Part shown: piece by piece, positions 1 to 11,700 of the stretch
How positions within the stretch are numbered: the stretch's first letter is position 1
Layout of the letters: the number at the start of each line of letters is the position of its first letter
DNA from: Molanna angustata
Lineage: Eukaryota; Arthropoda; Insecta; Trichoptera; Molannidae
Assembly (NCBI GenBank): GCA_963576475.1
Contig: OY754982.1
Coordinates: forward strand, 17,530,217-17,594,216
Reading direction: 5' to 3'
Length of the DNA stretch: 64,000 nucleotides
Translations under genes and position numbers: made by a program
Notes under the pieces: model-generated
Seen by the model: only the letters and a program-made list of their open reading frames with translations
Database searches by the model: none
Told to the model about the DNA's origin: nothing

Positions 1-897
1 TTCATCTTCTTCTTCTTTTATGAAGACATTTTGGTCAGTTTTTTATATAATACATTTCCTAATGTGTAATTCTTCTATTTCATCTTCTATGTAGACTATT
101 GGGTCAGTTTTTATTACAAACTATTTGTTATAGTTTTATACTTCTACTTCTTTTTTTATTTAGTCTTTTGGATTAGTTTTATGTCTAATAGTCTATTGTA
201 ACGAAATATTATAAACAACATGCATACTTGATGAAAATACATAAAAACGAATGAGATGTGACCAACACTAGAATCTTCTCATTACTTTTGTTCAATCAAA
301 TTTACACCATTTATTATATCATCATATATTGCTTAATTTTCAATAACTACACATTTCATTTTGATGACAATATATAAAAAATCGGGGTTGTGGCCATTGC
401 TGGATCTTCACAACGTTTATATTCATATTAAAAACTATTTAACATAGCTTAAGTCTTCTTCTTCTGTAATGTAGACTTATGTGTCAGTTTTAAGTCTATC
501 AGTTTTATTGTGCAAAACTATAATAAACTATATGCACACTTGACGAAAAATATAAAAACGAATGGGATGGGACCAACACTAGAATATTTTCAGTACTTTT
601 GTTTAATCAATTTTTAAACCATTTCCCATCATCCAAAATTACTAAATATTTAAAACACATTATTTGCGTTCGATGACAATATATAAAAATAGGGGTTGTG
701 GCCAAATCCAAACTCTTTACGACGTTGTCTTTTTATAATAAGTCATATTTAAGATCATTTCCCATAGTCCATGCGTGCAGAAATTGTATGTGCTTATATA
801 TAAAAGCAAATGGATTGTGGCCATCACTTTAAGATTTTACACCGCTTAAACTCAATTAAATTTCAAACTACTTTTCATACTACGGTTAAAAAAAATT
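1..897. repeat. Degenerate repeats of about 310 bp, two to three units
   Basis: AACGAATG(A/G)GATG(T/G)GACCAACACTAGAAT recurs at about 248 and 558, and GACAATATATAAAAA...GGGGTTGTGGCCA at about 365 and 675; a third partial unit is near 790-830. CTTCTTCT runs and GTAGAC...GTCAGTTTT phrases mark unit starts. No gene seen. Confidence 0.6.
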
Positions 898-1053
898 ATG
901 TGTGACAATATTCATCATCAGCAATGGCGCTACAGCCCGGTGCGAGCCTTGGCCTCCTCAAGAAACTGCCTCCATCCCGCCCTGTCGACAGCAAGTCTCC
1001 TCCAGTTTGTCTGTCCGATCGCTCTTATATTGCCCTCGATGTGTGACAATATT
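898..1053 (-). mobile_element. RTE-like LINE 3' stub with 15-bp target duplication
   Basis: Antisense 126-bp end of a LINE pol gene, ending GGGCTGTAGCGCCA and a TGATGATG tail. Flanked by ATGTGTGACAATATT at 898-912 and 1039-1053. Over the shared part it reads as identical to the stub at 28813-29074, so both inserted recently. Confidence 0.88.
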
Positions 1054-1129
1054 ATGTAGGTATATAAATGATTGCTTATTCCTTCACTAATTTACATTCT
1101 TGGCCAACGGCGGGACATAAAAGCTAGTT

Positions 1130-1245
1130 ATCAATAATTTGGTATTAAGGGTTTACATATAGTTTGGTACGTATTCTTCAACTTTACATACAATCTACAT
1201 CGACAGTTGGATCTCATGAATTACATGCAACTAGTATATGTTAAA
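1130..1245 (-). repeat. Dispersed repeat shared with 54475-54605
   Basis: GGTTTACATATAGTTTGGTA, TATTCTTCAACT, CGACAGTTGGATCTCATG and TGCAACTAGTA are the complement of blocks in the same order at 54475-54605 in AOX-b intron 3. Confidence 0.6.
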
Positions 1246-1261
1246 TTATTTTAATTTTTTT

Positions 1262-1401
1262 AAGCTACGATGTTTTATGTATTGAGTCATAAAAGTATAC
1301 ATAATACAAGTATAAGATATCTGCTTTACTAGAATAAATCTGTTCTGAAGTAGCTTCCTGTACATTTGTGAAGCACTTATATTATATATTATTACATTAT
1401 T
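1262..1401 (+). repeat. Diverged first unit of the 120-bp array
   Basis: Matches the array unit (TTGAGTCATAAAAGTATACATAAT..., CTGCTTTACTAGAATAAA) with about ten differences. Separated from the array by the SINE at 1402-1619, which sits at the unit border TTACATTAT/AATCACTATAC. Confidence 0.85.
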
Positions 1402-1619
1402 TGTCGGCCTTCATGGGTCAGTGGAATAGGTATCTGACTCCTGATCAAGGTCCCGGGTTCGATTCCCGGTGGAGACACAGTTTCTTATGTTTTCAGTCTG
1501 GATCTGTGAGACGATAAATATCGTGTCTCCAGAATGTGGCAACTTGTTATTGAGTGCGTGTTAAATTAATATTTGACATAGTACCTGTTAGTTGCCCGAG
1601 AAGCAATATAAAAGAAAAA
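1402..1619 (+). mobile_element. tRNA-derived SINE, family A
   Basis: Head TGTCGGCCTTCATGGGTCAG with a box-A-like start and box B GGTTCGATTCC, then a tRNA-unrelated body (CAGTCTGGATCTGTGAGACGA, GTTGCCCGAGAAGC) and an A-rich tail. Other copies: 21655-21879 (-), 41385-41541 (-), and 5'-truncated ones at 32070-32190 (+) and 55675-55765 (-). The box B and the conserved body across copies mark it as a SINE rather than a tRNA gene. Confidence 0.85.
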
Positions 1620-1625
1620 AAATAA

Positions 1626-2460
1626 TCACTATACAAGTATATTTATTGACTCATAACAATATACATAGCAAGTATAAGATAGCTGCTTCACTAGAATAAA
1701 TCTGTTCTGAAGTAGCTACTTGTACATTTGTGAAGTACTTACATTATAATCACTATACAAGTATTGACTCATAACAATATACATAATACAAGTATAAGAT
1801 AGCTGCTTCACTAGAATAAATCTGTTCTGAAGTAGCTACTTGTACATTTGTGAAGTACTTACATTATAATCACTATACAAGTATTGACTCATAACAATAT
1901 ACATAATACAAGTATAAGATAGCTGCTTCACTAGAATAAATCTGTTCTGAAGTAGCTACTTGTACATTTGTGAAGTACTTACATTATAATCACTATACAA
2001 GTATTGACTCATAACAATATACATAATACAAGTATAAGATAGCTGCTTCACTAGAATAAATCTGTTCTGAAGTAGCTACTTGTACATTTGTGAAGTACTT
2101 ACATTATAATCACTATACAAGTATTGACTCATAACAATATACATAATACAAGTATAAGATAGCTGCTTCACTAGAATAAATCTGTTCTGAAGTAGCTACT
2201 TGTACATTTGTGAAGTACTTACATTATAATCACTATACAAGTATTGACTCATAACAATATACATAATACAAGTATAAGATAGCTGCTTCACTAGAATAAA
2301 TCTGTTCTGAAGTAGCTACTTGTACATTTGTGAAGTACTTACATTATAATCACTATACAAGTATTGACTCATAACAATATACATAATACAAGTATAAGAT
2401 AGCTGCTTCACTAGAATAAATCTGTTCTGAAGCAGCTACCTGTACATTTGTGAAGTACTT
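1626..2460 (+). repeat. 120-bp tandem array, about 7 units, next to AOX-a exon 2
   Basis: Units of exactly 120 bp (for example AGCTGCTTCACTAGAATAAA at 1681, 1801, 1921, 2041, 2161, 2281 and 2401) are almost identical. An older, diverged unit lies at 1262-1395, split off by a SINE. Array ends 102 bp before the AOX-a exon 2 acceptor. Confidence 0.95.
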
Positions 2461-2562
2461 CAAAGACCCTGGGCACTTGAACAGATTGGCCAATAGAAAA
2501 GGGTGATAAAAGTTTTCAGGAAAAATAGTGACACTGTTTATAGACAATTATTATGTTTGCAG

Positions 2563-2729
2563 TTTCTTCATTGGAGACAAACACAACGTTAAACAACTTC
2601 CTGAGGAATCATGCAGAGTTACGTGGGACCAAGTTCATGTGTAACGAGGGTGGTTGCGGATCCTGTGTGGTGTCGGTCAGCAACATGCATCCAGTTACCA
2701 AGATGACACAAATATTCTCTGTCAATTCT
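2563..2729 (+). CDS. AOX: AOX-a exon 2: plant-ferredoxin-type [2Fe-2S] domain
   Basis: Acceptor TTTGCAG ends at 2562 and donor GTAAGT begins at 2730. The exon enters in phase 1 and ends in phase 0, exactly as its 167-nt counterpart in AOX-b. It carries three cluster cysteines in CNEGGCGSC; the fourth is the first residue of exon 3. The 120-bp tandem array ends about 100 bp upstream. Confidence 0.92.
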
Positions 2730-5700
2730 GTAAGTTAGCGAGTTACCTTCGAGCATTCAGTAAAACCACTTCTTGAAGACCACTAGGACCTGTTAGTATA
2801 GAGTTTTCTGCCTCTTGTGATATGGACTCCCAACTATATCTTTTGGTGGGGGTCTTCAAGGCATCCTTCTTGTCTCTGGTTTTTCATGTAGAACAAGATG
2901 TGGTACTTTTTGGGAGTCCATTCTTTTAACATGGTCTCTCCAATACCTTTTTCTTTATCTCCCCCATCTGACAACATCTCGAATATAACATATTTCTGAT
3001 CGTACCTGTAACGGACGAGATTGGATTAGGTTTAAGTTATGAAATGTATCGCGGAAAAATAAAGCCAATGTGCCTGACTCTGATTATATTGTATTATATT
3101 GTAATGTAACTGGGTAGCGGCGAGGATACATGTGTAGGGCCTAGCCGGGAAATGGTGAAAGTCGTTCGGCCGCCGGCGGATACCCGCCGCGGTACACGAC
3201 TGCACACCCCCGCGCAGACCGACTAGCATGCCTCACCGCGCCCGAAAATCGTTGTACCGCCGGCCGCTCATTGACCGGCGGCAATATATAAATATACGGC
3301 ACATTGTGCAAAATATATGTTCTTTCATACCACTACCTGCGTTTATAATTTATCTCTTGACTCGACGCTGCCTGAACCTGCTTGGAATACGGAACACTCG
3401 ACGACCCTGCCTGAACCTGGACTACCATTTTGAACTGGAATCAACCACCGACGGAAGCATTCATCCCGAATATCTCTTCTACATAGTATACGAGTCGTAT
3501 ACTGTGTAGCGAGCTGCTGGAGCTACGTGGAGACGACGAGGCGATCCACGGTGAAGAGGCGAGCCACCGCCTTAAATAAAATAAAGTGCTGCGTTCGGCT
3601 AACCACTGCCGTCCGTAACATTTTTGGTCCTTCGAGCGCCGGATCGATCTTCATCCAGTGTGTATAATCGCCAAGATGACTCCATCGTTGAGAAGCGGGA
3701 AAAATGCTGCCAAGGAGCTGGAAGAAGATGTCTCCGACAACGACTCGACGCACACAGTCGAGACAACGAGCGAGGACACCATCGTACAGCTACGGAAGGT
3801 TATCCGTGAACAAAAAGTTCAACTGGAACGACAGCAGAAGCAGATGAACGAGATCCTGAAAGCACGCACGGCCGGACCCGACCATGCAGCACCAGGAACA
3901 TCCAATGCAGACCACGTCACGCCGGAGCCAACCGCTGAGACCGAGGCCTCCAGGCGAACGCGAGAATGGGCGACAAAAGAATCGGATCGGATGGCGTTCT
4001 TCACAGTCGCCTTCAACGAAGCCTGGCGGGTAGCGTCAGCACCCGACAGCTGCCCGTCACCCGAGCAAGAGACCCGCAGTAACAATACGCCAAGGCACAA
4101 TACGTGTATGGCGAGAGACAGTACGGCGGTAGCCCTGCCGCTGTTCTCCGGAGACGCCATGGACTGGCGTAACTTCAAAAGTCAGTGGGATCAGTCGACT
4201 CAACTGTGCAACCTGACCGACGCAGAGAACATCCTCCGGCTGCGACAAGCGTTGACCGGAAAAGCGCACGAAGTCGTCTCAGCACTGTTGACCGACGCAA
4301 AAAACATACCCGAAATAATGGACAGGCTAGAAAAAAACTTCGGTCACCCCCAGATGATAGTGGGTGCGATGGTGGACAGGCTGCGCAGAATACCGCGCGT
4401 CGCAGAGCCAGCATCCATGGACACGTTGCGGGACTTCGCATTGGCCGTGAGCAACGTGGTTTCGACAATCAGAGGGGTCGACAAGACGTACTTGATAGCA
4501 CCTCAACTACTGGAAGAGATAGTAGCGAAGCTACCGATCTACGTGCAGCTGATGTGGTTCGATACAGGAAGAAATAGAACCACCAAAGCGACCACCCAAG
4601 AGCTGTCACAGTGGCTAGACGGATTGTGCAATGCGGCGCCGAACATGGGCAGTCTACGCTCAGGTAAACCGGCAAAACGAGATGCGCAACGTCGAGACGG
4701 AAACGCCACTGTCCACCACGTAGTAGAGGAAATGAAAAATACACCGGCCTGTGACTTGTGCAATGAGTTACACCCGCTGTACGATTGTGCAATATTTCGG
4801 GAAAAAAGTGTAAACGAACGTTGGACATACACGAAAAGCAAGCGATTATGTGCCGTATGTCTACTTGCCGGCCACAGAGCGAAGTTCTGCAAGAAGAAGA
4901 GGAAATGTGGTATCGAAGGATGCGACATGCCGCACCACCACCTACTCCACAACCCTCGCAACAACAACGCTGCGCCGACAGAGAGTGTGTGCAATAATAT
5001 TGCACGAGACGGCTTGGAAACAGAGACGCTCCTGAAAATACTCCCGGTGACAGTGAACGGGCCAACCGGAGAAGTGAAAATACACGCACTTCTCGACGAA
5101 GGGTCAACAATCACCTTGGTAGACGCAGCAGTGGCACGCGAAGTCGGCGCCGACGGACCGGCACGACAGCTGAGATTACGCGGGGCAGGCGGAATGCATA
5201 CCGACGTTCAATCACGCCGGGTGCGACTGAAAGTAACGGGCGACAGCCATCAATACACAGTCGCTGCCTACACCGTCAAGGATCTACGGCTACCACACTC
5301 GCTGATGATGAACGCCAACGCGTGCAATGGCCGCTCGGGAGCGTCGAGACGCACCACACTGCCGCAGATGCTGCTAGGGCAAGACAATGCCCACCTAATT
5401 GTATCCCGCGAAGTACGGGAAAACGGAGGCGCACGGATTGCGTCACGCACTGCCCTTGGATGGACGGTGCACGGCGGCGGCGGACCAGCGCACGAAGAAG
5501 TTGCACAACATACCGTCGCTTGCACAATCGCCGCCCAATATTGGGAACTGAACGAGTTGGTGAAATGGAGCTTCTCGGTGGACGCACTGGGAGTCACCGC
5601 CGCCGCCCGTGAACGGGAAGAAGACAAAAAGGCTGTGACAATCATGCGAGAAACGACGAGACGATTACCAGAGGGACGGTGGGAGACCGGCCTTCTGTGG

Positions 5701-8700
5701 CGAAACGAAAATTCACACCTGCCCGACAACAAGAATTGCGCAATAAATCGGCTTGCGCAATTAGAGAAAAAATTAAAAGCCGATGATAAAATGGCGAACG
5801 CATACCGCGAGAAAATGAAAGACCTTCTCGCCAAGGGGTATGCACGCCCATTGGCTGCCGATGAAGCTGTCACGGCAAATCGGAAATGGTATCTGCCTCA
5901 CTTCGCGGTCATCAACCCGAAGAAACCCGGGAAGCTGCGCATTGTCTTCGACGCCGCCAGCAAGTACAAAGGAACGTCACTGAACGACACCCTGCTCGCT
6001 GGACCGGACCTCTTATCATCGCTGCTCGGCAATGTTCTACGTTTTCGCGAAGGAAAGATCGCCGTCGCCGCAGACATCAAGGAGATGTTTCTGCGAATTA
6101 AAATCAAGAGGGAAGACCAGGCGGCTCAGCTATTCCTGTGGAGAGACACCCCCGGAAAACAGCCCAGCACCTTCGTCCTGACATCCATGATGTTCGGGGC
6201 GAAATGTTCGCCGAGCAGCGCGCAATATGTTCGCGAACAGATCGCCGAAATGTACCAAGCGACGCACCCGAAAGCTGCAATGGCGATCCGGAAGAAATTT
6301 TACATGGACGATTATCTGGACGCAGCCGACACGCCAGGCGAAGCCGAAACCTTGGCAAAGAGCGTAAGCGCCCTCCTCAAAAGCGGCGGATTCGAACTCG
6401 CCAACTGGGCGTCAAACTGCGAATCCGTCCTAGGAGACATACCTAGACACAAGAGAGCGCCGGCCGCCGTAGATATCATCACTTGCGGCGAGTCCACAGA
6501 GCGCATCCTCGGAGTCCGCTGGGACCCGAAACGAGACGAAATATCATGTACGTTCGATCATCTACTGGGGGATTGCGACGAACACCCGACAAAGAGGAAA
6601 GTCCTGGCGGAGACCATGAAAATATTTGATCCGCTCGGCATTGCCTCATGCCTCACCGTGCGAGCCAAGGCCCTCCTACAAAGAATATGGAGGTCTAGCA
6701 TAGACTGGGACGATACTCTATGGCCGGAACACCTGTACGAGTGGCAGGCCCTGCGAGCAGCGCTGAGCACCGCCCATTGCGTGATTCCCAGGTGTTGCCG
6801 ATGGTATCCCAACGCACGGAGGACCCTACACGTCTTCAGCGACGCATCCGAAACGGCGTATTGCGCCGTCGCCTATATGGTAGAAGGTACGCCAACCGAC
6901 ACTCGAGTAACCTTCCTCACGAGCAAATGCAAAGTGACACCGCTACGGCCGCTATCGATACCGCGCCTCGAGCTACAAGGGGCTCTCATAGCGGCCAGAC
7001 TAGCCGCCACCGTGAGGAGGGAGTGCGAGAAGCCGATCGAGGAGACGGTGCACTGGACCGACTCAACGACAGTGTTGCAATGGCTGAGGACCGACCCGCG
7101 GTCATACTCAACATTTGTCGCCAATAGACTGGGCGAAATAGACGAGCTGACAGACATCAAAAGCTGGCGGTGGGTGCCGACCGCACTCAACCCTGCCGAC
7201 CTTGGCACCAGATGCCAAGAGATGCCCGACCTCCGACCTGATGGCATGTGGTTCGGAGGCCCCGGGTTCCTGAAGAAACCACCCACTCAATGGCCCGTAG
7301 AAAGGAGGACCCACGTACGACACAACGAAGTCGAGATGGAGGTGCGGCCGCAGACCGTCTTGGTGACGTCACAGCTGCGCGGTCGCGACAAGAGCCTTCC
7401 CGACATAGCGAGATTCTCATCGTGGATTCGCCTAATCAGAACAACGGCCTGGGCAGTGAGATTCACCGAACGATGCCGGCAGAGGGGGCCTGGCGGGCCC
7501 GAACTCACATCAGCCGAGATTGCACAAGCAGAACGAAGATGGGTTGCGCAATGTCAAGACGATAACTTTTTCGAAGACGTGGGCCCGTTACGACGGGGGG
7601 AGCCGATAAAGGCCAGCAGCCGATTGAATATGCTGAAGCCCTACGTCGACGAAGAAGGAATACTGCGAATGGGCACGCGACTCAACGCGCTCAGTGAGAT
7701 AGCGCGCGGCGTACAAGCGCCGATCATCCTGGACGGGACACACCCATATACTCGACTCTTAATAAGGCAGCATCATGAACGCGCCCAACACGCAGGAGTC
7801 GAAAGAACGATGGCCGACCTGAGAGCCTCGTTCATGATCATCCGTATGAGAACGACGGTGCGAAAGGTGCTACACGAATGCTTACGCTGCCGACAAGCGC
7901 GAGCGAGACCGTCACCACCAATGATGAGCCAACTACCGCCGGGACGGCTGGCCCACCACGAGAGGCCCTTCACCCACTGCGGCCTCGACATATTTGGGCC
8001 GATGATGGTCGCCGTCGGGTGGCGCAGAAAAAGCGCTACGGCGCTCTGTTCACGTGTATGGTGACTCGAGCCATTCACATAGAAGTCACCTCATCGCTCA
8101 GCACCGACGCCACGATAATGGCAATCAGACGAATGACTGCGAGACGCGGTCAACCGAAAGTTTTCTACGCCGACAATGAAATTCGGGACGCCCTCGCAGA
8201 TATGCAATCAGACAAGCGGATGGCCGCTGAGTTGGCAAACCGCCGCATAGAGTGGCGTTTCAATACGCCTTCGGCGCCGCACACTGGAGGCGCCTGGGAG
8301 CGTTTAGTGAGGTCTGTGAAGATCGCACTAACAGCCGCTTTGAAGGAGCGAGCACCGCGTGAAGAAACGCTATTAACAGCGATCGCGGAAGCGGAATACA
8401 CCATCAATAATCGACCCCTAACACACGTATCGGCCGACCCAAGAGATGAGGAGCCCCTAACGCCTAATCACTTCTTGCTGGGATCGGCCGGACGAAGGCC
8501 GAACCTGTCAATCTACACGTCAGCACAGGAGGAAGTGTGCCTTCGTAAACAATGGAGGCTGGCGCAGCAGATAGCCGACATGTTCTGGCGGCGGTGGGTA
8601 CGAGAGTACCTACCTACGTTAGCCCAGAGAAGAAAATGGAGGGAACCGGTTGAACCCATCAAGACCGGCGACATAGTCATTGTGGTCGACGCTTCCCAGC

Positions 8701-11700
8701 CACGCAATCACTGGCCGCGAGGCCGGGTGATCGAGGCGATCACCGCAGCAGATGGACAAGTACGCACCGTCCGCGTACAGACAGCCACCGGTACATACCT
8801 CAAGCCAGCCGTCAAGGTAGCAGTCCTTCCAATCACCGCCCGCTAAGAGACTAGTGCCGCGGAGCGACACGGGGGGAGGATGTAACGGACGAGATTGGAT
8901 TAGGTTTAAGTTATGAAATGTATCGCGGAAAAATAAAGCCAATGTGCCTGACTCTGATTATATTGTATTATATTGTAATGTAACTGGGTAGCGGCGAGGA
9001 TACATGTGTAGGGCCTAGCCGGGAAATGGTGAAAGTCGTTCGGCCGCCGGCGGATACCCGCCGCGGTACACGACTGCACACCCCCGCGCAGACCGACTAG
9101 CATGCCTCACCGCGCCCGAAAATCGTTGTACCGCCGGCCGCTCATTGACCGGCGGCAATATATAAATATACGGCACATTGTGCAAAATATATGTTCTTTC
9201 ATACCACTACCTGCGTTTATAATTTATCTCTTGACTCGACGCTGCCTGAACCTGCTTGGAATACGGAACACTCGACGACCCTGCCTGAACCTGGACTACC
9301 ATTTTGAACTGGAATCAACCACCGACGGAAGCATTCATCCCGAATATCTCTTCTACATAGTATACGAGTCGTATACTGTGTAGCGAGCTGCTGGAGCTAC
9401 GTGGAGACGACGAGGCGATCCACGGTGAAGAGGCGAGCCACCGCCTTAAATAAAATAAAGTGCTGCGTTCGGCTAACCACTGCCGTCCGTAACAGTACCT
9501 ACTATTCCTTATTCGGCCACGTATGCATTGTTCTGCTTATTATTTTTCCAAGAGTTTTCATCTCTGTGCTTCTAAGGAATTGGTTAATGCGAGCTGTGTC
9601 AGCTTTTGTTTCAGTTAAAACTAGACTTTCTTTTAAACAAAGAAAAACGAAAAAAAAATAACTAATTATAACATTGTAAAAAAAATGTTGAATTTGAATC
9701 AATTTATTTGTGAATTTACAAAACAATAACGAAAAAATAATCTAATATTCATGATATATTTTTAATTCAAAGATAGGGCGGCGCTTTTTAAATTTTGTTC
9801 ACCAGCCCCCCTAGACAACGTGTCATTTAGCTCAAGAAAAGATAACTCAATGTATGGAAGTGACAGTTGCCAGTCACGTGAAAACTGTCACTTCCATACA
9901 TTGAGTTATCTTTTCTTGTTTCTGTCTAGGGGGGCAGGGACTGAAAGCTGTAGATCTGGTCCTGACTAGTGTGCAAAATTACTGTTGTATCAAAATTATT
10001 CGCTATGTAAATCACTTACTAAAATATACTTATTACTCTTCTCTCATACGCGCACCCCACTAATTCACACTTTTTTGATGTATTATTTTGATATTAGGTA
10101 TAGTACGTAAGAGGTACATGTTATTACTGTATTTTTATTTATTTAATTTTAATAATTGTATGCATGTACTGTGTGCTGTCCTTTGTAAAATAAAATAAAT
10201 AAAATAAATAAATAAATAAATAAATAAATAACCGAAGACATATCGTAAGCGCTATTAATACATTAAGGATGCGATATAATCACGATCTACAGTCATTATA
10301 TGACGAACCCGACATTGTACAAGTCATAAAAGTACGTAGACTGCAGTGGTTAGGACATGTCAGCCGGACGAATGATGATCTTATCCTCAAAAAGGTTCTG
10401 AATACCAATCCAGAGGGCAGAAGAAGTAGAGGCAGGCCCAAGCTAAGATGGCTGGATGATACACAAGACGACATAATGGAGATCGGAATATCAAACTGGA
10501 GGATGGCAACGGTTGAAGAAGGATTCTGGAGAAGGCCATGGCTCCCACAGGGCGCCAATAATTGTTATTTGCATTTGAGTAGGTATAATGTGTACAATTA
10601 GTTGTTTCGATTTATAAGTTGTTTTTTTTTTTCATTTTAGTGTCTAGTTTCTATACTTTCCTGCCATGGTTGGGCAATCACAACTATTGAAGGTATAGGA
10701 GACAAGAAGAATGGATATCATCTCGTACAGAAAAGACTTGCAGCATTCAACGGATCGCAGTGTGGATTTTGCAGTCCTGGATTTGTAATGAATATGTATA
10801 GGTAAAAAAAATTACCAATATCTTCAAAGTATTCCAATTTAACCTCAAAATCTAATCGTTTCAATAGTAATATTGGGTACAAAATTTAGATCAACATAAA
10901 CAGGATCGTAAATTAGGTAGGTAGTTTAAAACTACTATAAATAAGAATAGTGGTGAATATGTATCATAAATATTCAAATACTTACAAATAAAAAATAGTC
11001 CGCTTAATCATATGTTTCAGTTAGCCGTGCTGTTTCTGCCAGTATCTCAACTCTCAACCCCCGCTCTTTTTCCCCTTGCAACTGTTCAAAATTAACCAAT
11101 ATTATCAATACGTATTTTTTATAGTTTGCTGGAAGGTAAAAAAGATGGAATGACCATGAAAGAAGTGGAAAATTCATTTGCTTCAAATATCTGCCGGTGC
11201 ACTGGATATCGCCCAATTTGCGATGCATTCAAATCATTCGCAAAGGACGTTGATCCCGAACTGATGAAGAAGATACAAGATATTGAGGATCTTTCTTCCG
11301 CGAGTCTGTGCAAGAAAACGGGATCAATTTGCAATAAAACGTGCAATGATTATTCAAAGGAAGGAGAATTTTGTATGATTGACGCCGAGATGCCTATGGA
11401 GTACTTGGGAATGCAGACAGTTCCCATCGTTTTGTCAGAAGGGAATCATTCCAAATGGTTCAAAGTGTACAACATTCAAGATATATTCAATATCTTTGAC
11501 AAAGAAGGAACTGATTCGTATAAATTAGTCGCGGGAAATACAGCACAAGGTATTTGAAAATTATAATATTTGCTTATGTGTTTTCTACTTTGATGGCACT
11601 ACAGCGCTGATCGAGACTTGGCCTTAGAGAAATACGAACATTATTAATGCATTTCTGATTCAATCGTCACAGTTATCAAAACACAGATCTGATCTTTGCT

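Larger units (their letters stand above)
3007..9494 (+). mobile_element. BEL/Pao LTR retrotransposon, full length, in AOX-a intron 2
   Basis: 6488 bp with two 614-bp LTRs that read as identical (3007-3620 and 8881-9494), starting TGTAACGG and ending CCGTAACA. A 5-bp target duplication GTACC flanks it (3002-3006 and 9495-9499), the size usual for this superfamily. The interior is one Gag-Pol reading frame in the order Gag, protease, RT, RNase H, integrase, with a frame break in the integrase. It is much richer in GC than the host intron. It lies in the same orientation as AOX-a and would place a poly(A) signal (AATAAAATAAAG in the LTR) inside the intron. Matching LTRs and an intact target duplication indicate recent insertion. 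Confidence 0.95.

Noticed and set aside
1626..2460. CRISPR-like regular repeats
   Set aside because: Direct 120-bp head-to-tail satellite without spacers in a eukaryotic intron-rich context; the same holds for the 18-, 40- and 140-bp arrays.
1..2562. First exon of AOX-a inside the window
   Set aside because: No ATG-initiated stretch resembling [12 protein letters not shown] with a phase-1 donor was found; intron 1 of AOX-b is 3.4 kb, so the exon is probably outside.
3228..3509. 93-codon plus frame and 65-codon minus frame in the BEL/Pao LTR
   Set aside because: Repeat exactly in both LTRs and have no family resemblance; LTR sequence.
8028..8032. Programmed -1 frameshift site in BEL/Pao pol
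   Set aside because: The A-run fits slippage only partly in the zero frame, and it lies inside the integrase core rather than at a domain border, so mutation or read error is more likely.
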